52,975 nt of DNA from JAZDCJ01 sp036311985 (GCF_036311985.1 NZ_JAZDCJ010000043.1); one strand, 5' to 3'. Shown: positions 14,317 to 22,529, counted from the stretch's first letter. Translations and numbers: made by a program. The notes: generated from the sequence alone by a model not told the origin.

Positions 14317-14574
14317 GTGGAGTACGTCCAGGTCCTGCTGCCCACGATCGTCGTCGCCCTCATCTTCTGGTTCGTCGTGCGATCGCTCTTCCGCGTCGAC
14401 CGCAACGAACGCCTCGCCGAGGCGGAGGCGGACGCGCGCGCGGGCGGCGGCACCGGCGTCGTACCGGGTTCCTCGACCGGCGCCGCGGCGAGCGACGAGG
14501 ATGCCGAAGACGCGCGTCCCTCCGACGCCGCGGGGCCCCGGGACGCGGACGACGCCGGTTCCGCCCGGCCGTAG
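14317..14574 (+). CDS. Small single-pass membrane protein of unknown function
   Basis: This is an 85-residue protein. Residues of about 5-25 form one hydrophobic helix (VQVLLPTIVVALIFWFVV), followed by a charged, Ala/Asp-rich low-complexity tail predicted to face the cytoplasm. The GTG start lies two bases after the lysS stop, so the two are co-transcribed and probably translationally coupled. The tail carries two copies of the dispersed word (14453-14462 minus, 14549-14558 plus). The stop codon lies within a 46-base-period duplication. I do not recognise the family. Confidence 0.6.
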   Translation: MEYVQVLLPTIVVALIFWFVVRSLFRVDRNERLAEAEADARAGGGTGVVPGSSTGAAASDEDAEDARPSDAAGPRDADDAGSARP

Positions 14575-14604
14575 GCCAGGCGCCCGGGACGCGGACGACG
14601 CCGG
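14537..14604. repeat. Direct repeat spanning a stop codon
   Basis: A 22-base sequence at 14537-14558 is repeated exactly at 14583-14604 (period 46). The TAG stop of the small membrane protein (14572-14574) lies between the copies. Each copy contains the dispersed word ACGACGCCGG. Confidence 0.8.
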
Positions 14605-14734
14605 ATCCGAAGCGCCGTGGGCCGGGCACCCGGGCACGGGGCCGGGATCCGCGAGGCGACCGTCCCGCCCCCCGCGGGCTACCCGGCGGTAGCGGCGCGG
14701 CGCGGCGGCGCTGGATGCCGCCCCCGGCCGTGCA

Positions 14735-14740
14735 TAGACT
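14735..14740 (+). promoter_or_regulatory. -10 element TAGACT of lsr2 (leaderless)
   Basis: TAGACT ends six bases before the GTG start at 14747, which fits a leaderless transcript. There is no purine-rich RBS before the start. Confidence 0.7.
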
Positions 14741-14746
14741 TGCGGC

Positions 14747-15043
14747 GTGGCACGCAAAGTGGAAATCACCCTGGTCGACGACCTCGACGGAACCCCCGCC
14801 GTCGAGACCGTGCAGTTCGGCCTCGACGGGAGCCACTACGAGATCGACCTGGGCCCCGAGAACGCGGCGCGTCTGCGCGGCTTCCTGGCCGGCTTCATCG
14901 AGGCCGGGCGCCGCTCCAACGCCTACTCGGCCGCCGAGGCACCGGCCATCCGGGCGTGGGCCGCGGAGCACGGCTACCCGGTGAGCGAACGCGGACGCCT
15001 GAACTCGGAGGTCATCGGGGCCTACCGCGACGCCCACTCCTGA
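14747..15043 (+). CDS. lsr2: Lsr2 nucleoid-associated protein
   Basis: This is a 98-residue xenogeneic silencer and nucleoid-associated protein, the actinobacterial functional analogue of H-NS, which bridges DNA and prefers AT-rich sequences. The N-terminal dimerisation half (VEITLVDDLDGTPAVETVQFGLDG) and the C-terminal DNA-binding half with the AT-hook-like Arg-Gly-Arg (IRAWAAEHGYPVSERGRL) both match the family, and the length is near normal. It starts with a GTG six bases after a TAGACT -10 element. It sits between lysS and clpC, as in mycobacteria. Confidence 0.95.
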   Translation: MARKVEITLVDDLDGTPAVETVQFGLDGSHYEIDLGPENAARLRGFLAGFIEAGRRSNAYSAAEAPAIRAWAAEHGYPVSERGRLNSEVIGAYRDAHS

Positions 15044-15090
15044 GCTCCTTTATCCCTACGGCGAACACGCACCCCAAGGCCGGGATTCGT

Positions 15091-15110
15091 GCGTAGCATC
15101 GTCAGTACGC
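15091..15110 (+). promoter_or_regulatory. clpC promoter region with inverted repeat
   Basis: A possible -10, TAGCAT (15094-15099), lies inside the interrupted inverted repeat GCGTA-N10-TACGC (15091-15110), about 33 bases before the clpC start. A regulator bound here would cover the start of transcription. I could not match it to a known ClgR, HspR or CtsR box. Confidence 0.35.
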
Positions 15111-15131
15111 GTTAGCTAGGAGTGTGCCGCC

Positions 15132-17672
15132 ATGTTTGAGAGATTTACCGACCGTGCCCGTCGCGTTGTCGTGCTCGCCCAGGAAGAGGCGCGCATGCTC
15201 AACCACAACTACATCGGTACCGAGCACATCCTGCTGGGGCTGATCCACGAGGGCGAGGGGGTCGCCGCCAAGGCGCTCGAATCCCTGAACATCTCCCTCG
15301 GGGCCGTGCGCGAGCAGGTCCAGGAGATCATCGGCCAGGGACAGCAGGCGCCGTCGGGGCACATCCCGTTCACCCCGCGGGCCAAGAAGGTCCTGGAGCT
15401 CTCGCTCCGCGAGGCCCTGCAGCTCGGCCACAACTACATCGGCACCGAGCACATCCTGCTCGGCCTGATCCGCGAGGGCGAGGGCGTCGCCGCCCAGGTG
15501 CTCGTCAAGCTGGGGGCGGACCTGAACCGCGTGCGCCAGCAGGTCATCCAGCTGCTCTCGGGCTACCAGGGCGGCAAGGAGACGGCCGGCGCCGGCGTCG
15601 GACAGGGACAGCAGGAGGGCGCCCCGGCTGGCTCCGTCGTCCTGGACCAGTTCGGCCGCAACCTCACCGCCGCGGCCCGCGAGGGCAAGCTCGATCCGGT
15701 CATCGGCCGCGAGTTCGAGATGGAGCGGGTCATGCAGGTCCTCTCCCGCCGCACCAAGAACAACCCCGTCCTGATCGGCGAACCCGGCGTCGGCAAGACG
15801 GCCGTCGTCGAGGGCCTCGCCCAGTCGATCGTGCGTGGAGACGTGCCGGAGACCATCAAGGACAAGCAGCTCTACACGCTCGACCTCGGCTCCCTCGTGG
15901 CCGGCTCCCGCTACCGCGGCGACTTCGAGGAACGGCTGAAGAAGGTCCTCAAGGAGATCCGCACGCGCGGGGACATCATCCTCTTCATCGACGAGATCCA
16001 CACGCTCGTCGGAGCCGGCGCGGCCGAGGGCGCGATCGACGCGGCCTCCATCCTCAAGCCGATGCTGGCCCGCGGCGAGCTCCAGACCATCGGCGCGACG
16101 ACGCTGGACGAGTACCGCAAGCACATCGAGAAGGACGCCGCGCTCGAGCGCCGCTTCCAGCCGATCCAGGTCAAGGAGCCCTCCGTCGAGCACGCCACGG
16201 AGATCCTCCGCGGCCTGCGCGACCGCTACGAGGCCCACCACCGCGTCTCCATCACGGACGGCGCGCTGGCGGCCGCCGCGCAGCTGGCGCACCGGTACGT
16301 CTCCGACCGCTTCCTTCCGGACAAGGCGATCGACCTGATCGACGAGGCCGGCGCGCGCCTGCGCATCCGCCGCATGACCGCGCCTCCCGCCCTGAAGCAG
16401 ATGGACGAGGAGATCTCGGTGGTGCGCCGCGAGAAGGAGGCCGCCATCGATTCGCAGGACTTCGAGGGCGCCGCGTCCCTGCGGGACAAGGAGCAGAAGC
16501 TCCAGGAGGCCCGCGCCGAGAAGGAGCGCGCCTGGAAGAACGGCGACATGGACGAGATCGCCGAGGTCGACGAGGAGCTCATCGCGGAGGTGCTCGCGAA
16601 CTCCACGGGCATCCCGGTGATCAAGCTGACCGAGGAGGAGTCCAGCCGGCTGCTCAACATGGAGGACGAGCTCCACAAGCGCGTCATCGGCCAGGACCAG
16701 GCGATCAAGTCGATCTCGCAGGCCATCCGCCGGACCCGCGCCGGGCTCAAGGATCCCAACCGCCCGGGCGGATCGTTCATCTTCGCCGGCCCCACGGGCG
16801 TCGGCAAGACCGAGCTGGCCAAGGCCCTCGCCGAGTTCCTCTTCGGCGAGGAGGACGCGCTCATCACGCTCGACATGTCCGAGTACTCGGAGAAGCACAC
16901 CGTCTCCCGGCTGTTCGGCGCCCCTCCCGGGTACGTCGGCTACGAGGAGGGGGGCCAGCTCACCGAGAAGGTCCGCCGCCGTCCGTTCTCCGTGGTCCTG
17001 TTCGACGAGGTGGAGAAGGCCCACGCCGACCTCTTCAACTCGCTCCTGCAGATCCTCGAGGACGGCCGACTCACGGACTCGCAGGGCCGCGTCGTGGACT
17101 TCAAGAACACGGTGATCATCATGACCACCAACCTGGGTACCCGCGACATCTCGAAGGGCGTCATGACCGGCTTCCAGTCGGCCACGGACACCAAGACGGG
17201 CTATGACCGGATGCAGGCCAAGGTCCAGGAGGAGCTGCGCCAGCACTTCCGGCCCGAGTTCCTGAACCGCGTCGACGACGTCGTGGTCTTCCCGCAGCTG
17301 ACCCAGGAGGAGATCGTCAAGATCGTCGACCTGTTCGTCGCGCGGCTGGAGAAGCGCATGGTGGACAAGGGGATGCACGTCAAGCTCTCGCCGGCGGCGA
17401 AGGTCCTGCTGGCCGAGCGCGGCTACGATCCGGCGATGGGCGCCCGTCCGCTGCGCCGGACGATCCAGCGCGAGATCGAGGACCAGCTCTCGGAGAAGAT
17501 CCTCTTCGGCGAGGTCGTCACGGGGCAGACCGTGGTGGTGGACGTGGAAGGCGAGGGCGATGCCCGCAAGTTCACGTTCATCGGCCAGGACACTCCGGGC
17601 GAGCTCGAGGGTGAGCCGATCCCGGCCGCCATCGAGGCCCCCGCCGCGGACGGCTCGCGAGCCGTCGGCTAG
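15132..17672 (+). CDS. clpC: ATP-dependent Clp protease ATPase subunit ClpC
   Basis: This is an 846-residue Hsp100/AAA+ unfoldase that feeds substrates to the ClpP protease. Domains in order: two N-terminal Clp repeats (about residues 1-145, with NHNYIGTEHILLGL and GHNYIGTEHILLGL), AAA+ module 1 with Walker A GEPGVGKT (about 216-223) and Walker B ILFIDEIH, a coiled-coil middle domain with the UVR-like segment, AAA+ module 2 with Walker A GPTGVGKT (about 553-560), and the D2-small domain. It starts with an ATG behind CTAGGAG. Lys and Arg residues essential for ATPase activity are intact. It is expected to be essential and stress-inducible. Confidence 0.97.
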   Translation: MFERFTDRARRVVVLAQEEARMLNHNYIGTEHILLGLIHEGEGVAAKALESLNISLGAVREQVQEIIGQGQQAPSGHIPFTPRAKKVLELSLREALQLGHNYIGTEHILLGLIREGEGVAAQVLVKLGADLNRVRQQVIQLLSGYQGGKETAGAGVGQGQQEGAPAGSVVLDQFGRNLTAAAREGKLDPVIGREFEMERVMQVLSRRTKNNPVLIGEPGVGKTAVVEGLAQSIVRGDVPETIKDKQLYTLDLGSLVAGSRYRGDFEERLKKVLKEIRTRGDIILFIDEIHTLVGAGAAEGAIDAASILKPMLARGELQTIGATTLDEYRKHIEKDAALERRFQPIQVKEPSVEHATEILRGLRDRYEAHHRVSITDGALAAAAQLAHRYVSDRFLPDKAIDLIDEAGARLRIRRMTAPPALKQMDEEISVVRREKEAAIDSQDFEGAASLRDKEQKLQEARAEKERAWKNGDMDEIAEVDEELIAEVLANSTGIPVIKLTEEESSRLLNMEDELHKRVIGQDQAIKSISQAIRRTRAGLKDPNRPGGSFIFAGPTGVGKTELAKALAEFLFGEEDALITLDMSEYSEKHTVSRLFGAPPGYVGYEEGGQLTEKVRRRPFSVVLFDEVEKAHADLFNSLLQILEDGRLTDSQGRVVDFKNTVIIMTTNLGTRDISKGVMTGFQSATDTKTGYDRMQAKVQEELRQHFRPEFLNRVDDVVVFPQLTQEEIVKIVDLFVARLEKRMVDKGMHVKLSPAAKVLLAERGYDPAMGARPLRRTIQREIEDQLSEKILFGEVVTGQTVVVDVEGEGDARKFTFIGQDTPGELEGEPIPAAIEAPAADGSRAVG

Positions 17673-17729
17673 TCCGCAGGGGCGCCGCGCCTCGTCCGGC
17701 GCTCCCCGCAGCGGGCGCTGCACTCCGTG

Positions 17730-17764
17730 AAGCCCGCCCGGCCGTCACATGGCCGGGCGGGCTT
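17730..17764 (+). terminator. Terminator after clpC
   Basis: A perfect 14-bp GC-rich stem (17730-17743 with 17751-17764) has a seven-base loop. It lies 58 bases after the clpC stop. The T tract is weak (TT then CGTCGT), as is common in this GC-rich genome. Confidence 0.7.
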
Positions 17765-17788
17765 CGTCGTGCCCGGTGGGCGCGTGCC

Positions 17789-17794
17789 TATGAT
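17789..17794 (+). promoter_or_regulatory. -10 element TATGAT of argA (leaderless)
   Basis: TATGAT ends seven bases before the ATG at 17802. This decides the start in a frame that is open much further upstream, through the clpC terminator. Confidence 0.7.
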
Positions 17795-17801
17795 GGGGCG
17801 C

Positions 17802-18320
17802 ATGGCTTCCTACACGATCCGCCGGGCCCGTACGCCCGACGTGCCCGGCATCCGCACGCTCGTCAAGCCGCTGGCGGACTCGCGCGTGCTGCTGGAGAAG
17901 GAGGCCGTGGCCTACTACGAGGGCCTGCAGGAGTTCATCGTCGCGGAGGCGGAGGACGGCACGGTGATCGGCTGCGGCGCCCTGCACGTGATGTGGGAGG
18001 ACATCGCCGAAGTGCGCACCCTGGCGACCTCGGACGAGTGGCGCGGCCACGGGGTCGGCCGGGCGCTTCTGGCCCAGCTCATGGAGAACGCCCGGCAGAT
18101 CGGCGTGTCCCGCGTCTTCTGCCTGACGTTCGAGGTCGGGTTCTTCGAACGCAACGGCTTCACCGTCATGGCCGACCAGTCCGCCGTTGATCCGGCCGTC
18201 TACTCCGAGCTCCTGCGCTCCACCGACGAGGGCGTGGCGGAGTTCCTCGACCTGGCCCGGGTCAAGCCGAACACCCTGGGCAACACCCGCATGATCGCCC
18301 GCTTGGACGCCGCGGTCTGA
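17802..18320 (+). CDS. argA: Amino-acid N-acetyltransferase (stand-alone N-acetylglutamate synthase type)
   Basis: This is a 172-residue GNAT-fold protein. It resembles the short, kinase-less N-acetylglutamate synthase of M. tuberculosis (Rv2747 type), which acetylates glutamate with acetyl-CoA in the first step of arginine synthesis. Shared features are the RRARTPDVPGIRTLV start, LLEKEAVAYYEGLQEF, VIGCGALHVMW, the acetyl-CoA loop RGHGVGRAL, FCLTFEVGFFERNGF, and the C-terminal VAEFLDLARVKPNTLGNTRM. The ATG at 17802 is fixed by a -10 seven bases upstream. No other arginine gene is nearby. Substrate assignment rests on remembered similarity, not on a search. Confidence 0.82.
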   Translation: MASYTIRRARTPDVPGIRTLVKPLADSRVLLEKEAVAYYEGLQEFIVAEAEDGTVIGCGALHVMWEDIAEVRTLATSDEWRGHGVGRALLAQLMENARQIGVSRVFCLTFEVGFFERNGFTVMADQSAVDPAVYSELLRSTDEGVAEFLDLARVKPNTLGNTRMIARLDAAV

Positions 18321-18338
18321 CGGCGCTGGGCCACCGGT

Positions 18339-18407
18339 CCGCCGCCTTGGGGGTCGCGGGACTGTGGGGGCCTCGGGCCCGTGGCCTTGGGCCCGCCGCC
18401 TTGGGGG
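18339..18407. repeat. 15-base direct repeat between convergent genes
   Basis: CCGCCGCCTTGGGGG occurs at 18339-18353 and 18393-18407, 54 bases apart, in the 119-base gap between the convergent argA and HNH endonuclease genes. I see no gene in this gap. Confidence 0.6.
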
Positions 18408-18439
18408 ACTCTGAACCGTGGGGATCGTCGGGTTGTGGT

Positions 18440-20179
18440 TTAGGTGGGGGTGGCTTGGGGGTGGAAGTAGGTGTTGCGTTGTGGTCTTCGGGCGGGGTCG
18501 ATGTGGGGTGGTGGGATCCAGTAGGGGGCGTTGTTGATCATGGTGATCTGCCAGCCGCCGTCGTGGACGAGGTGGTGGTGGAAGGGGCAGCAGAGGGCGC
18601 CGTTGTCGATGTCGGTGGTGCCGCCGCGTGACCACCAGGTGATGTGGTGGGCTTCGGTGCCGCTGGCGGGGGTGGTGCAGCCGGGGGCGGTGCAGCCGCG
18701 GTCGCGGGCGTAGAGGATCTTGCGTTGTTCCTCGGTGAAGAGCCGTTCGGAGCGTCCGGCGTCCAGGACCTGTCCGGCGGATCCGAGCACGACGGGGATC
18801 AGCTCGGCTTCGCAGGCGAGGCGGCGGATCTGGGCGGGGCTGACGAGTCCGGCGTGCACGGCTTCGGAGCGTTGGGTGCCCATCGTGGCGAGCTCGCCCA
18901 GCAGGGTCTGGTAGTCGATGGTGACCATGACCTGGGGCCGGTTCCCGCCGTTGCGGGGCAGCTTGTTCGTGGACAGGGCGATCCCGACCGCGTTGACGAG
19001 TCCCTCGAGTTGGTGCTGGGCCCGCGTCCTGCCATCCGCGGGCGCCTCGGCCGGCTCCCCCTCCACGTCGGCCGCCGCGGTGGGGGCGGGATCGCTGGCG
19101 GCGTCTGCGGTGTCACTGGTCTCGGTGCTGTGGGCCTTGGTGTCTCCGGCCCCGTCGGCGTCGTGGGGCGCGGTGCGGGGGCCGGTGCGGGGGTTGGCGG
19201 CCGGGGCGCAGACGCTGAAGAGCTGTTCGGCCTGGGCGTCGTCGGTGACGAGTTTGAACACGTGCAGGTTCTGGGACCGGCCCTGGTAGAACAGGCCCTG
19301 GAGCGCGCGCTTGGTTTCCTCGCTGGGTTCGCGGCCGTCGGGGTCCAGGAACAGGGTCCAGGTGTCGGCGACCTGGTGCATCGTCGCGGGCCCGTCCTGC
19401 AGCACGGTCTGAACGAGGCTGTCTTCCATCGCGGCCAGTTCCGCGGTCCCGCCTCCGGGGCGGGTCCTGGCCGTGGGCGCCGCCTTCTCGACGCGGCGGG
19501 TCAGTTGCAGGGCGGCCGGGACCGAGAGCCGGCCCGCGTGCACGGCGGCCGCGGCGGCCTCGTAGCGGGCCGGGAGCGGTTCGCCGGTCAGGGAGGTGCG
19601 CGGAAGCAGTTTCCGGGCCGCTTCGAGCCGGGCCCGGGCCTCGGAGCGTGGGATGTGCAGTTCCTTGGCCAGGTAGTCGGAGGTGTCCCGGTACTCGGCC
19701 CGCCCGCCGGGTCCCGGGGCGGCACCGAGGAGGGTGATCTGCTCGTCCTCGGCCGCGCGGGCGGCGATGACCTGGGCGCGTTGGACCTCCACGGAGAGCT
19801 CCTCGAGCCCGCGCAGCAGGCCCGCGAGCGCGTGCCGGCCCGGACGCCGCCCCGCCAGCGTGTCCGACCAGCCGCGCAAGGCCTCCCGCAACCCGGCCAA
19901 CGCCACGGCCCCGCTGCCGGCCCCATCGCCGGCTCCATCCCCGGACCCGTCCGGCAAGGGCGCGGGACCCGTTCCGGGGACGGCCCATCCGTCGTCAGGG
20001 ACAATGGCCCCGCTGTCAGCGGGCATGCCGTCGCCGGTTCCCGGGCTGCCGCCTGGAGCGGGCCCGGCGGCCGCAGCGGCCGCGGCAACACCGCCCTCCG
20101 GGAAGGGCGCGGGATCCGCTCCGGGGACGGCCCACGCGCCCTCCCGGAACGGATCCGCCGGCAGCTCGTTGATGGTCAT
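18440..20179 (-). CDS. DUF222 / HNH endonuclease (13E12 repeat family)
   Basis: This 579-residue protein has a low-complexity Ala/Gly/Pro-rich N-terminus (about residues 1-60) with two similar segments, a central alpha-helical DUF222 region (about 70-400) interrupted by an Ala/Asp/Glu-rich linker, and a C-terminal HNH nuclease domain. The HNH domain shows CTAPGCTTP, the EAHHITWW core, the DNGALCCPFHHHLVH block and GGW, so the metal and zinc residues are present. Such proteins are multicopy in Actinobacteria; in M. tuberculosis several 13E12 copies are in the LexA regulon. The ATG at 20179 is preferred; its RBS is weak. A LexA-like box lies 13 bases upstream. The natural substrate is unknown. 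Confidence 0.85.
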   Translation of the reverse strand: MTINELPADPFREGAWAVPGADPAPFPEGGVAAAAAAAGPAPGGSPGTGDGMPADSGAIVPDDGWAVPGTGPAPLPDGSGDGAGDGAGSGAVALAGLREALRGWSDTLAGRRPGRHALAGLLRGLEELSVEVQRAQVIAARAAEDEQITLLGAAPGPGGRAEYRDTSDYLAKELHIPRSEARARLEAARKLLPRTSLTGEPLPARYEAAAAAVHAGRLSVPAALQLTRRVEKAAPTARTRPGGGTAELAAMEDSLVQTVLQDGPATMHQVADTWTLFLDPDGREPSEETKRALQGLFYQGRSQNLHVFKLVTDDAQAEQLFSVCAPAANPRTGPRTAPHDADGAGDTKAHSTETSDTADAASDPAPTAAADVEGEPAEAPADGRTRAQHQLEGLVNAVGIALSTNKLPRNGGNRPQVMVTIDYQTLLGELATMGTQRSEAVHAGLVSPAQIRRLACEAELIPVVLGSAGQVLDAGRSERLFTEEQRKILYARDRGCTAPGCTTPASGTEAHHITWWSRGGTTDIDNGALCCPFHHHLVHDGGWQITMINNAPYWIPPPHIDPARRPQRNTYFHPQATPT

Positions 20180-20438
20180 GAATCCATCATCATCGAAACT
20201 TTCTTCGAATGAGCAAGAGTTTCCGGCAACCGTGGACAACACCCCCGGCATCGAAGCTGTGGAGGAGAAACCGGGTAGCGAAGGAACGCCGGATTTCTCC
20301 ATCCGCTTAATGGGTGAACAGTCCACAGCAACGGTGGACTCTTCGTCCCCGGCATGCCTAAGGTAGGCAGCGGTGGGTCCACGCGGACCCGCCATCCAGT
20401 GTCAACCCCAGCAACCAGTGACGGAAGAAGGTAGTGCC
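20180..20438. other. Divergent intergenic region
   Basis: This 259-base region separates the HNH endonuclease gene (minus) from the small repeat-protein gene (plus). It is AT-richer than its surroundings and holds the LexA-like box. I do not see a clear -10 for the plus-strand gene. Confidence 0.5.
20193..20208 (-). promoter_or_regulatory. Candidate LexA (SOS) box
   Basis: TCGAAACTTTCTTCGA is 16 bases long with perfect TCGAA/TTCGA arms. It differs from the actinobacterial SOS consensus TCGAAC-N4-GTTCGA only at the two inner positions. It lies 13 bases upstream of the HNH endonuclease start codon in an otherwise AT-richer patch. Confidence 0.5.
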
Positions 20439-20654
20439 ATGGGACTCGGAGACAACCTCGGCGGCCTCGGCGACAAGCTGAACGACCTGAAGAACCAGCA
20501 CGGCGACAAGATCAACGAAACCATCGACAACCTCCAGGCGCAGCACGGCGACAAGCTCGGCGAGCACGCCGACAAGGTGAACAAGTTCGTCGACGACGCC
20601 CAGGCCCAGCACCTCGGCGGCAAGGACGCCAAGCCGCAGGAGGGCCAGCAGTAG
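20439..20654 (+). CDS. Small helical repeat protein, possibly MT0933-like antitoxin family
   Basis: This is a 71-residue, highly charged, all-helical protein. It is built from three imperfect units that end in QH and continue GDK: LNDLKNQHGDKI, IDNLQAQHGDKL and FVDDAQAQHLGGKD. The composition and the DKV-rich helices recall the MT0933-like antitoxin family (PF14013), but no toxin-like gene is adjacent, so that function is only a suggestion. The ATG is preceded by GAAGAAGG. It is probably abundant and cytoplasmic. A strong bidirectional terminator follows. Confidence 0.6.
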   Translation: MGLGDNLGGLGDKLNDLKNQHGDKINETIDNLQAQHGDKLGEHADKVNKFVDDAQAQHLGGKDAKPQEGQQ

Positions 20655-20674
20655 CTGCCCACTCCGTCAACGCC

Positions 20675-20708
20675 TGACGTCCCCGCGGCCGCCGGCCGGG
20701 GGACGTCA
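20675..20708. terminator. Bidirectional terminator
   Basis: A perfect 10-bp stem (TGACGTCCCC, 20675-20684, with GGGGACGTCA, 20699-20708) encloses a GC-rich inner region that can pair further. It separates the convergent 71-residue protein gene and the lipoprotein gene. Confidence 0.65.
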
Positions 20709-20770
20709 CGCGTCCGGGCGACAGGAGCTTGGGCAGCGTGCATCCGGGCCTGCCGAAGCGTGGCTCGCGG

Positions 20771-21337
20771 TCAGTGCGTCGCTTCCCGGAGGCCCTGCCC
20801 GTCCAGGACCAATGCGAGTTGGGTGCCCGCGATCCGGCACTGACCCGCGCCGTGGCTGACCTCGCCGGCCTCCAACGCGGCCCGGGCTTCGTCGAGCCCC
20901 TCGGCGGAGAACGCCACCTCGACGGCCCCGGGGAGTAGCTCGGGCGCCGGCCAGAAGCCATGGAGCGTCCCGTTGGGGACGGAGGAAGCGGAACAGGCAT
21001 CGTCGGGGCCGTCGCCGTCGCACCCGAGATCCACGGTGTCGGAACCCGCGAAGAGCTCGAGCACCACTTCGTGGCACGCCCCGTCCTGGCACCAGGTCAA
21101 TGACCCCTGGGCCGGCGGATCCGCGGGCACGATGTCGGCCGCGATCGTCAAGGAGACGCCCGTCGCGAGTCCGATCGCCGGGCAGCCGCGCTCCGGCAGC
21201 ATGCCGCAACCGGCTAGGAGCGCCACGGCGCCGATCGCCAAGGCCGCCGCCGACGTCGGTAAGGGCGGCACGGTCTTCGTCGCGCGCGCCCGGCTTTCCG
21301 TCACTTCCCGCCGTGGTGCGTCCCGGTGTGCCGTCAT
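20771..21337 (-). CDS. Putative lipoprotein
   Basis: This is a 188-residue secreted lipoprotein. After a charged n-region, residues of about 29-43 form a hydrophobic stretch ending in the lipobox LLAGC (Cys about 44). The mature part contains several cysteines (CPAIG, TWCQDGAC, LGCDGDGPDDACSAS) that could form disulfides. I do not recognise the domain. The ATG at 21337 is supported by a TAGGCT -10 element ending six bases upstream. It is transcribed in the same direction as mutY, but separated from it by tandem repeats and by its own promoter. Confidence 0.7.
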   Translation of the reverse strand: MTAHRDAPRREVTESRARATKTVPPLPTSAAALAIGAVALLAGCGMLPERGCPAIGLATGVSLTIAADIVPADPPAQGSLTWCQDGACHEVVLELFAGSDTVDLGCDGDGPDDACSASSVPNGTLHGFWPAPELLPGAVEVAFSAEGLDEARAALEAGEVSHGAGQCRIAGTQLALVLDGQGLREATH

Positions 21338-21343
21338 GGCGCC

Positions 21344-21349
21344 AGCCTA
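21344..21349 (-). promoter_or_regulatory. -10 element TAGGCT of the lipoprotein gene (leaderless)
   Basis: On the minus strand TAGGCT ends six bases before the ATG at 21337. No RBS is present. Confidence 0.65.
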
Positions 21350-21387
21350 CGAGCCCCGGCGCGGTCGCCGGAAGCACGGGAAGGCAA

Positions 21388-21489
21388 CGACCTGCCGCCC
21401 GGCCGTCGTCAGTGGGGCCAGCGACCTGCCGCCCGGCCGTCGTCAGTGGGGCCAGCGACCTGCCGCCCGGCCGTCGTCAGTGGGGCAGC
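21388..21489. repeat. 34-base tandem repeat overlapping the end of mutY
   Basis: Three head-to-tail copies with a 34-base period start at 21388, 21422 and 21456; the third is nearly complete. The third copy contains the last codons and the stop codon of mutY, so the other two are duplications of the gene's 3' end. There are no spacers, so this is not a CRISPR array. Confidence 0.85.
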
Positions 21490-22529
21490 GCGATGCCCTC
21501 TGACCCCTCGTGCGCGAGTCCGTCGGCGAGCAGCCCCTCGAGACAGCGCTCCCTCTGTTCCCCGCCCGCGGGCAGCTCGGCAAGCCTCTTCCACGCCGCG
21601 GAGTACGCCGCAGGGTACGACGCCGGTGCCTCCCCGGTCTCGCCGGCGGTGGCCGGGCCCTGGGTCGTGCCGACGCCAGTCGGGACCTCCGCCTCGACGC
21701 CTCCCGCGGGCGCTTCCCCGGCGGAGAGGTGGGCGCCGAGGAGCGCCGCGCGCGGCACGGGGGCGTCGGCCTCGCGCAGAACGGCCATGAAGGCCCCGCG
21801 CACCTGGCGGTCGGTCCCGGCCCACGGCTGGCCCTTGGGCACGTAGTGGGGTTCCGGACGTCCGGCGTCGACCCACGCGCAGTCCTGAGCCACGGGGCAG
21901 TCCCCGCAGCGCGGCGCTCGGGCCGTGCAGACCAGCGCGCCCAGCTCCATGACCGCGGCGTTCCAGCGGCAGGCGAGGGCACCGGCGTCGTGCTCCTTCT
22001 CCGGCATCAGCGCCTCGGCGAGCCGGGCCTCGGCCGCCGTATAGGAGGGTTCGGGCAGGGCACGGCCGGATACGAGCCGGGCGTGGACCCGGCGGATGTT
22101 GGTGTCCACGACGGTCTCCGGGATCCCGAACGCGAAACACGCGACGGCCGCGGCCGTGTACGCGCCGACGCCCGGCAGTGCGAGGAGCGCGCCCGGATCC
22201 GAGGGCACCTCCCCGGCGTGGTCCTCGGCGATCCGCTGCGCCGCGGCGTGCAGGCGCAGCGCCCGGCGCGGATACCCGAGCCGCCCCCACGCGCGCAGCG
22301 CCTCCCCGGCGGGTTCGACGGCGAGCGCGGACGGCGTCGGCCAGCGCTCCATCCATTCCTCCCACACCGGCAGGACGCGCACCACGGGGGTTTGCTGGAG
22401 CATGAACTCGCTGACCATCACGCCCCACGGGGTCCGCTCCGCCCGCCGCCACGGCAAGTCGCGCGCGTGGACGTCGAACCAGTCGGTGATGCCGCGGTGC
22501 AGCGCGGTCGTGTCGGTCGTCGCGGGCAC
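21477..22529 (-). CDS. mutY: A/G-specific adenine glycosylase
   Basis: This is a 350-residue base-excision repair enzyme that removes adenine mispaired with 8-oxoguanine. It shows the catalytic Glu in SEFMLQQT (E41), the helix-hairpin-helix LPGVGAYTAAAV, the catalytic Asp in VVDTNIRR (D142), and a complete 4Fe-4S ligand set C201-x6-C208-x2-C211-x5-C217. The C-terminal lesion-recognition domain is degenerate and low in conservation. The GTG at 22529 follows a strong GGAGAGGAG; the frame is open further upstream without an RBS. Two dispersed words lie inside the gene (21617 and 21982). It is followed by tandem copies of its own 3' end. Confidence 0.94.
   Translation of the reverse strand: MPATTDTTALHRGITDWFDVHARDLPWRRAERTPWGVMVSEFMLQQTPVVRVLPVWEEWMERWPTPSALAVEPAGEALRAWGRLGYPRRALRLHAAAQRIAEDHAGEVPSDPGALLALPGVGAYTAAAVACFAFGIPETVVDTNIRRVHARLVSGRALPEPSYTAAEARLAEALMPEKEHDAGALACRWNAAVMELGALVCTARAPRCGDCPVAQDCAWVDAGRPEPHYVPKGQPWAGTDRQVRGAFMAVLREADAPVPRAALLGAHLSAGEAPAGGVEAEVPTGVGTTQGPATAGETGEAPASYPAAYSAAWKRLAELPAGGEQRERCLEGLLADGLAHEGSEGIALPH
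21613..21626 (+). repeat. Dispersed 14-mer GGGTACGACGCCGG (inside mutY)
   Basis: This is the second form of the dispersed word, also at 24671-24684, 40162-40175 and 48572-48585. Here it lies in the poorly conserved C-terminal region of mutY. Confidence 0.7.

Noticed and set aside
15102..17723. 873-residue minus-strand frame opposite clpC
   Set aside because: It is the mirror of a highly conserved gene with no features of its own.
21388..21489. Possible CRISPR array
   Set aside because: The units follow each other directly with a 34-base period and no spacers, and no cas gene is nearby.
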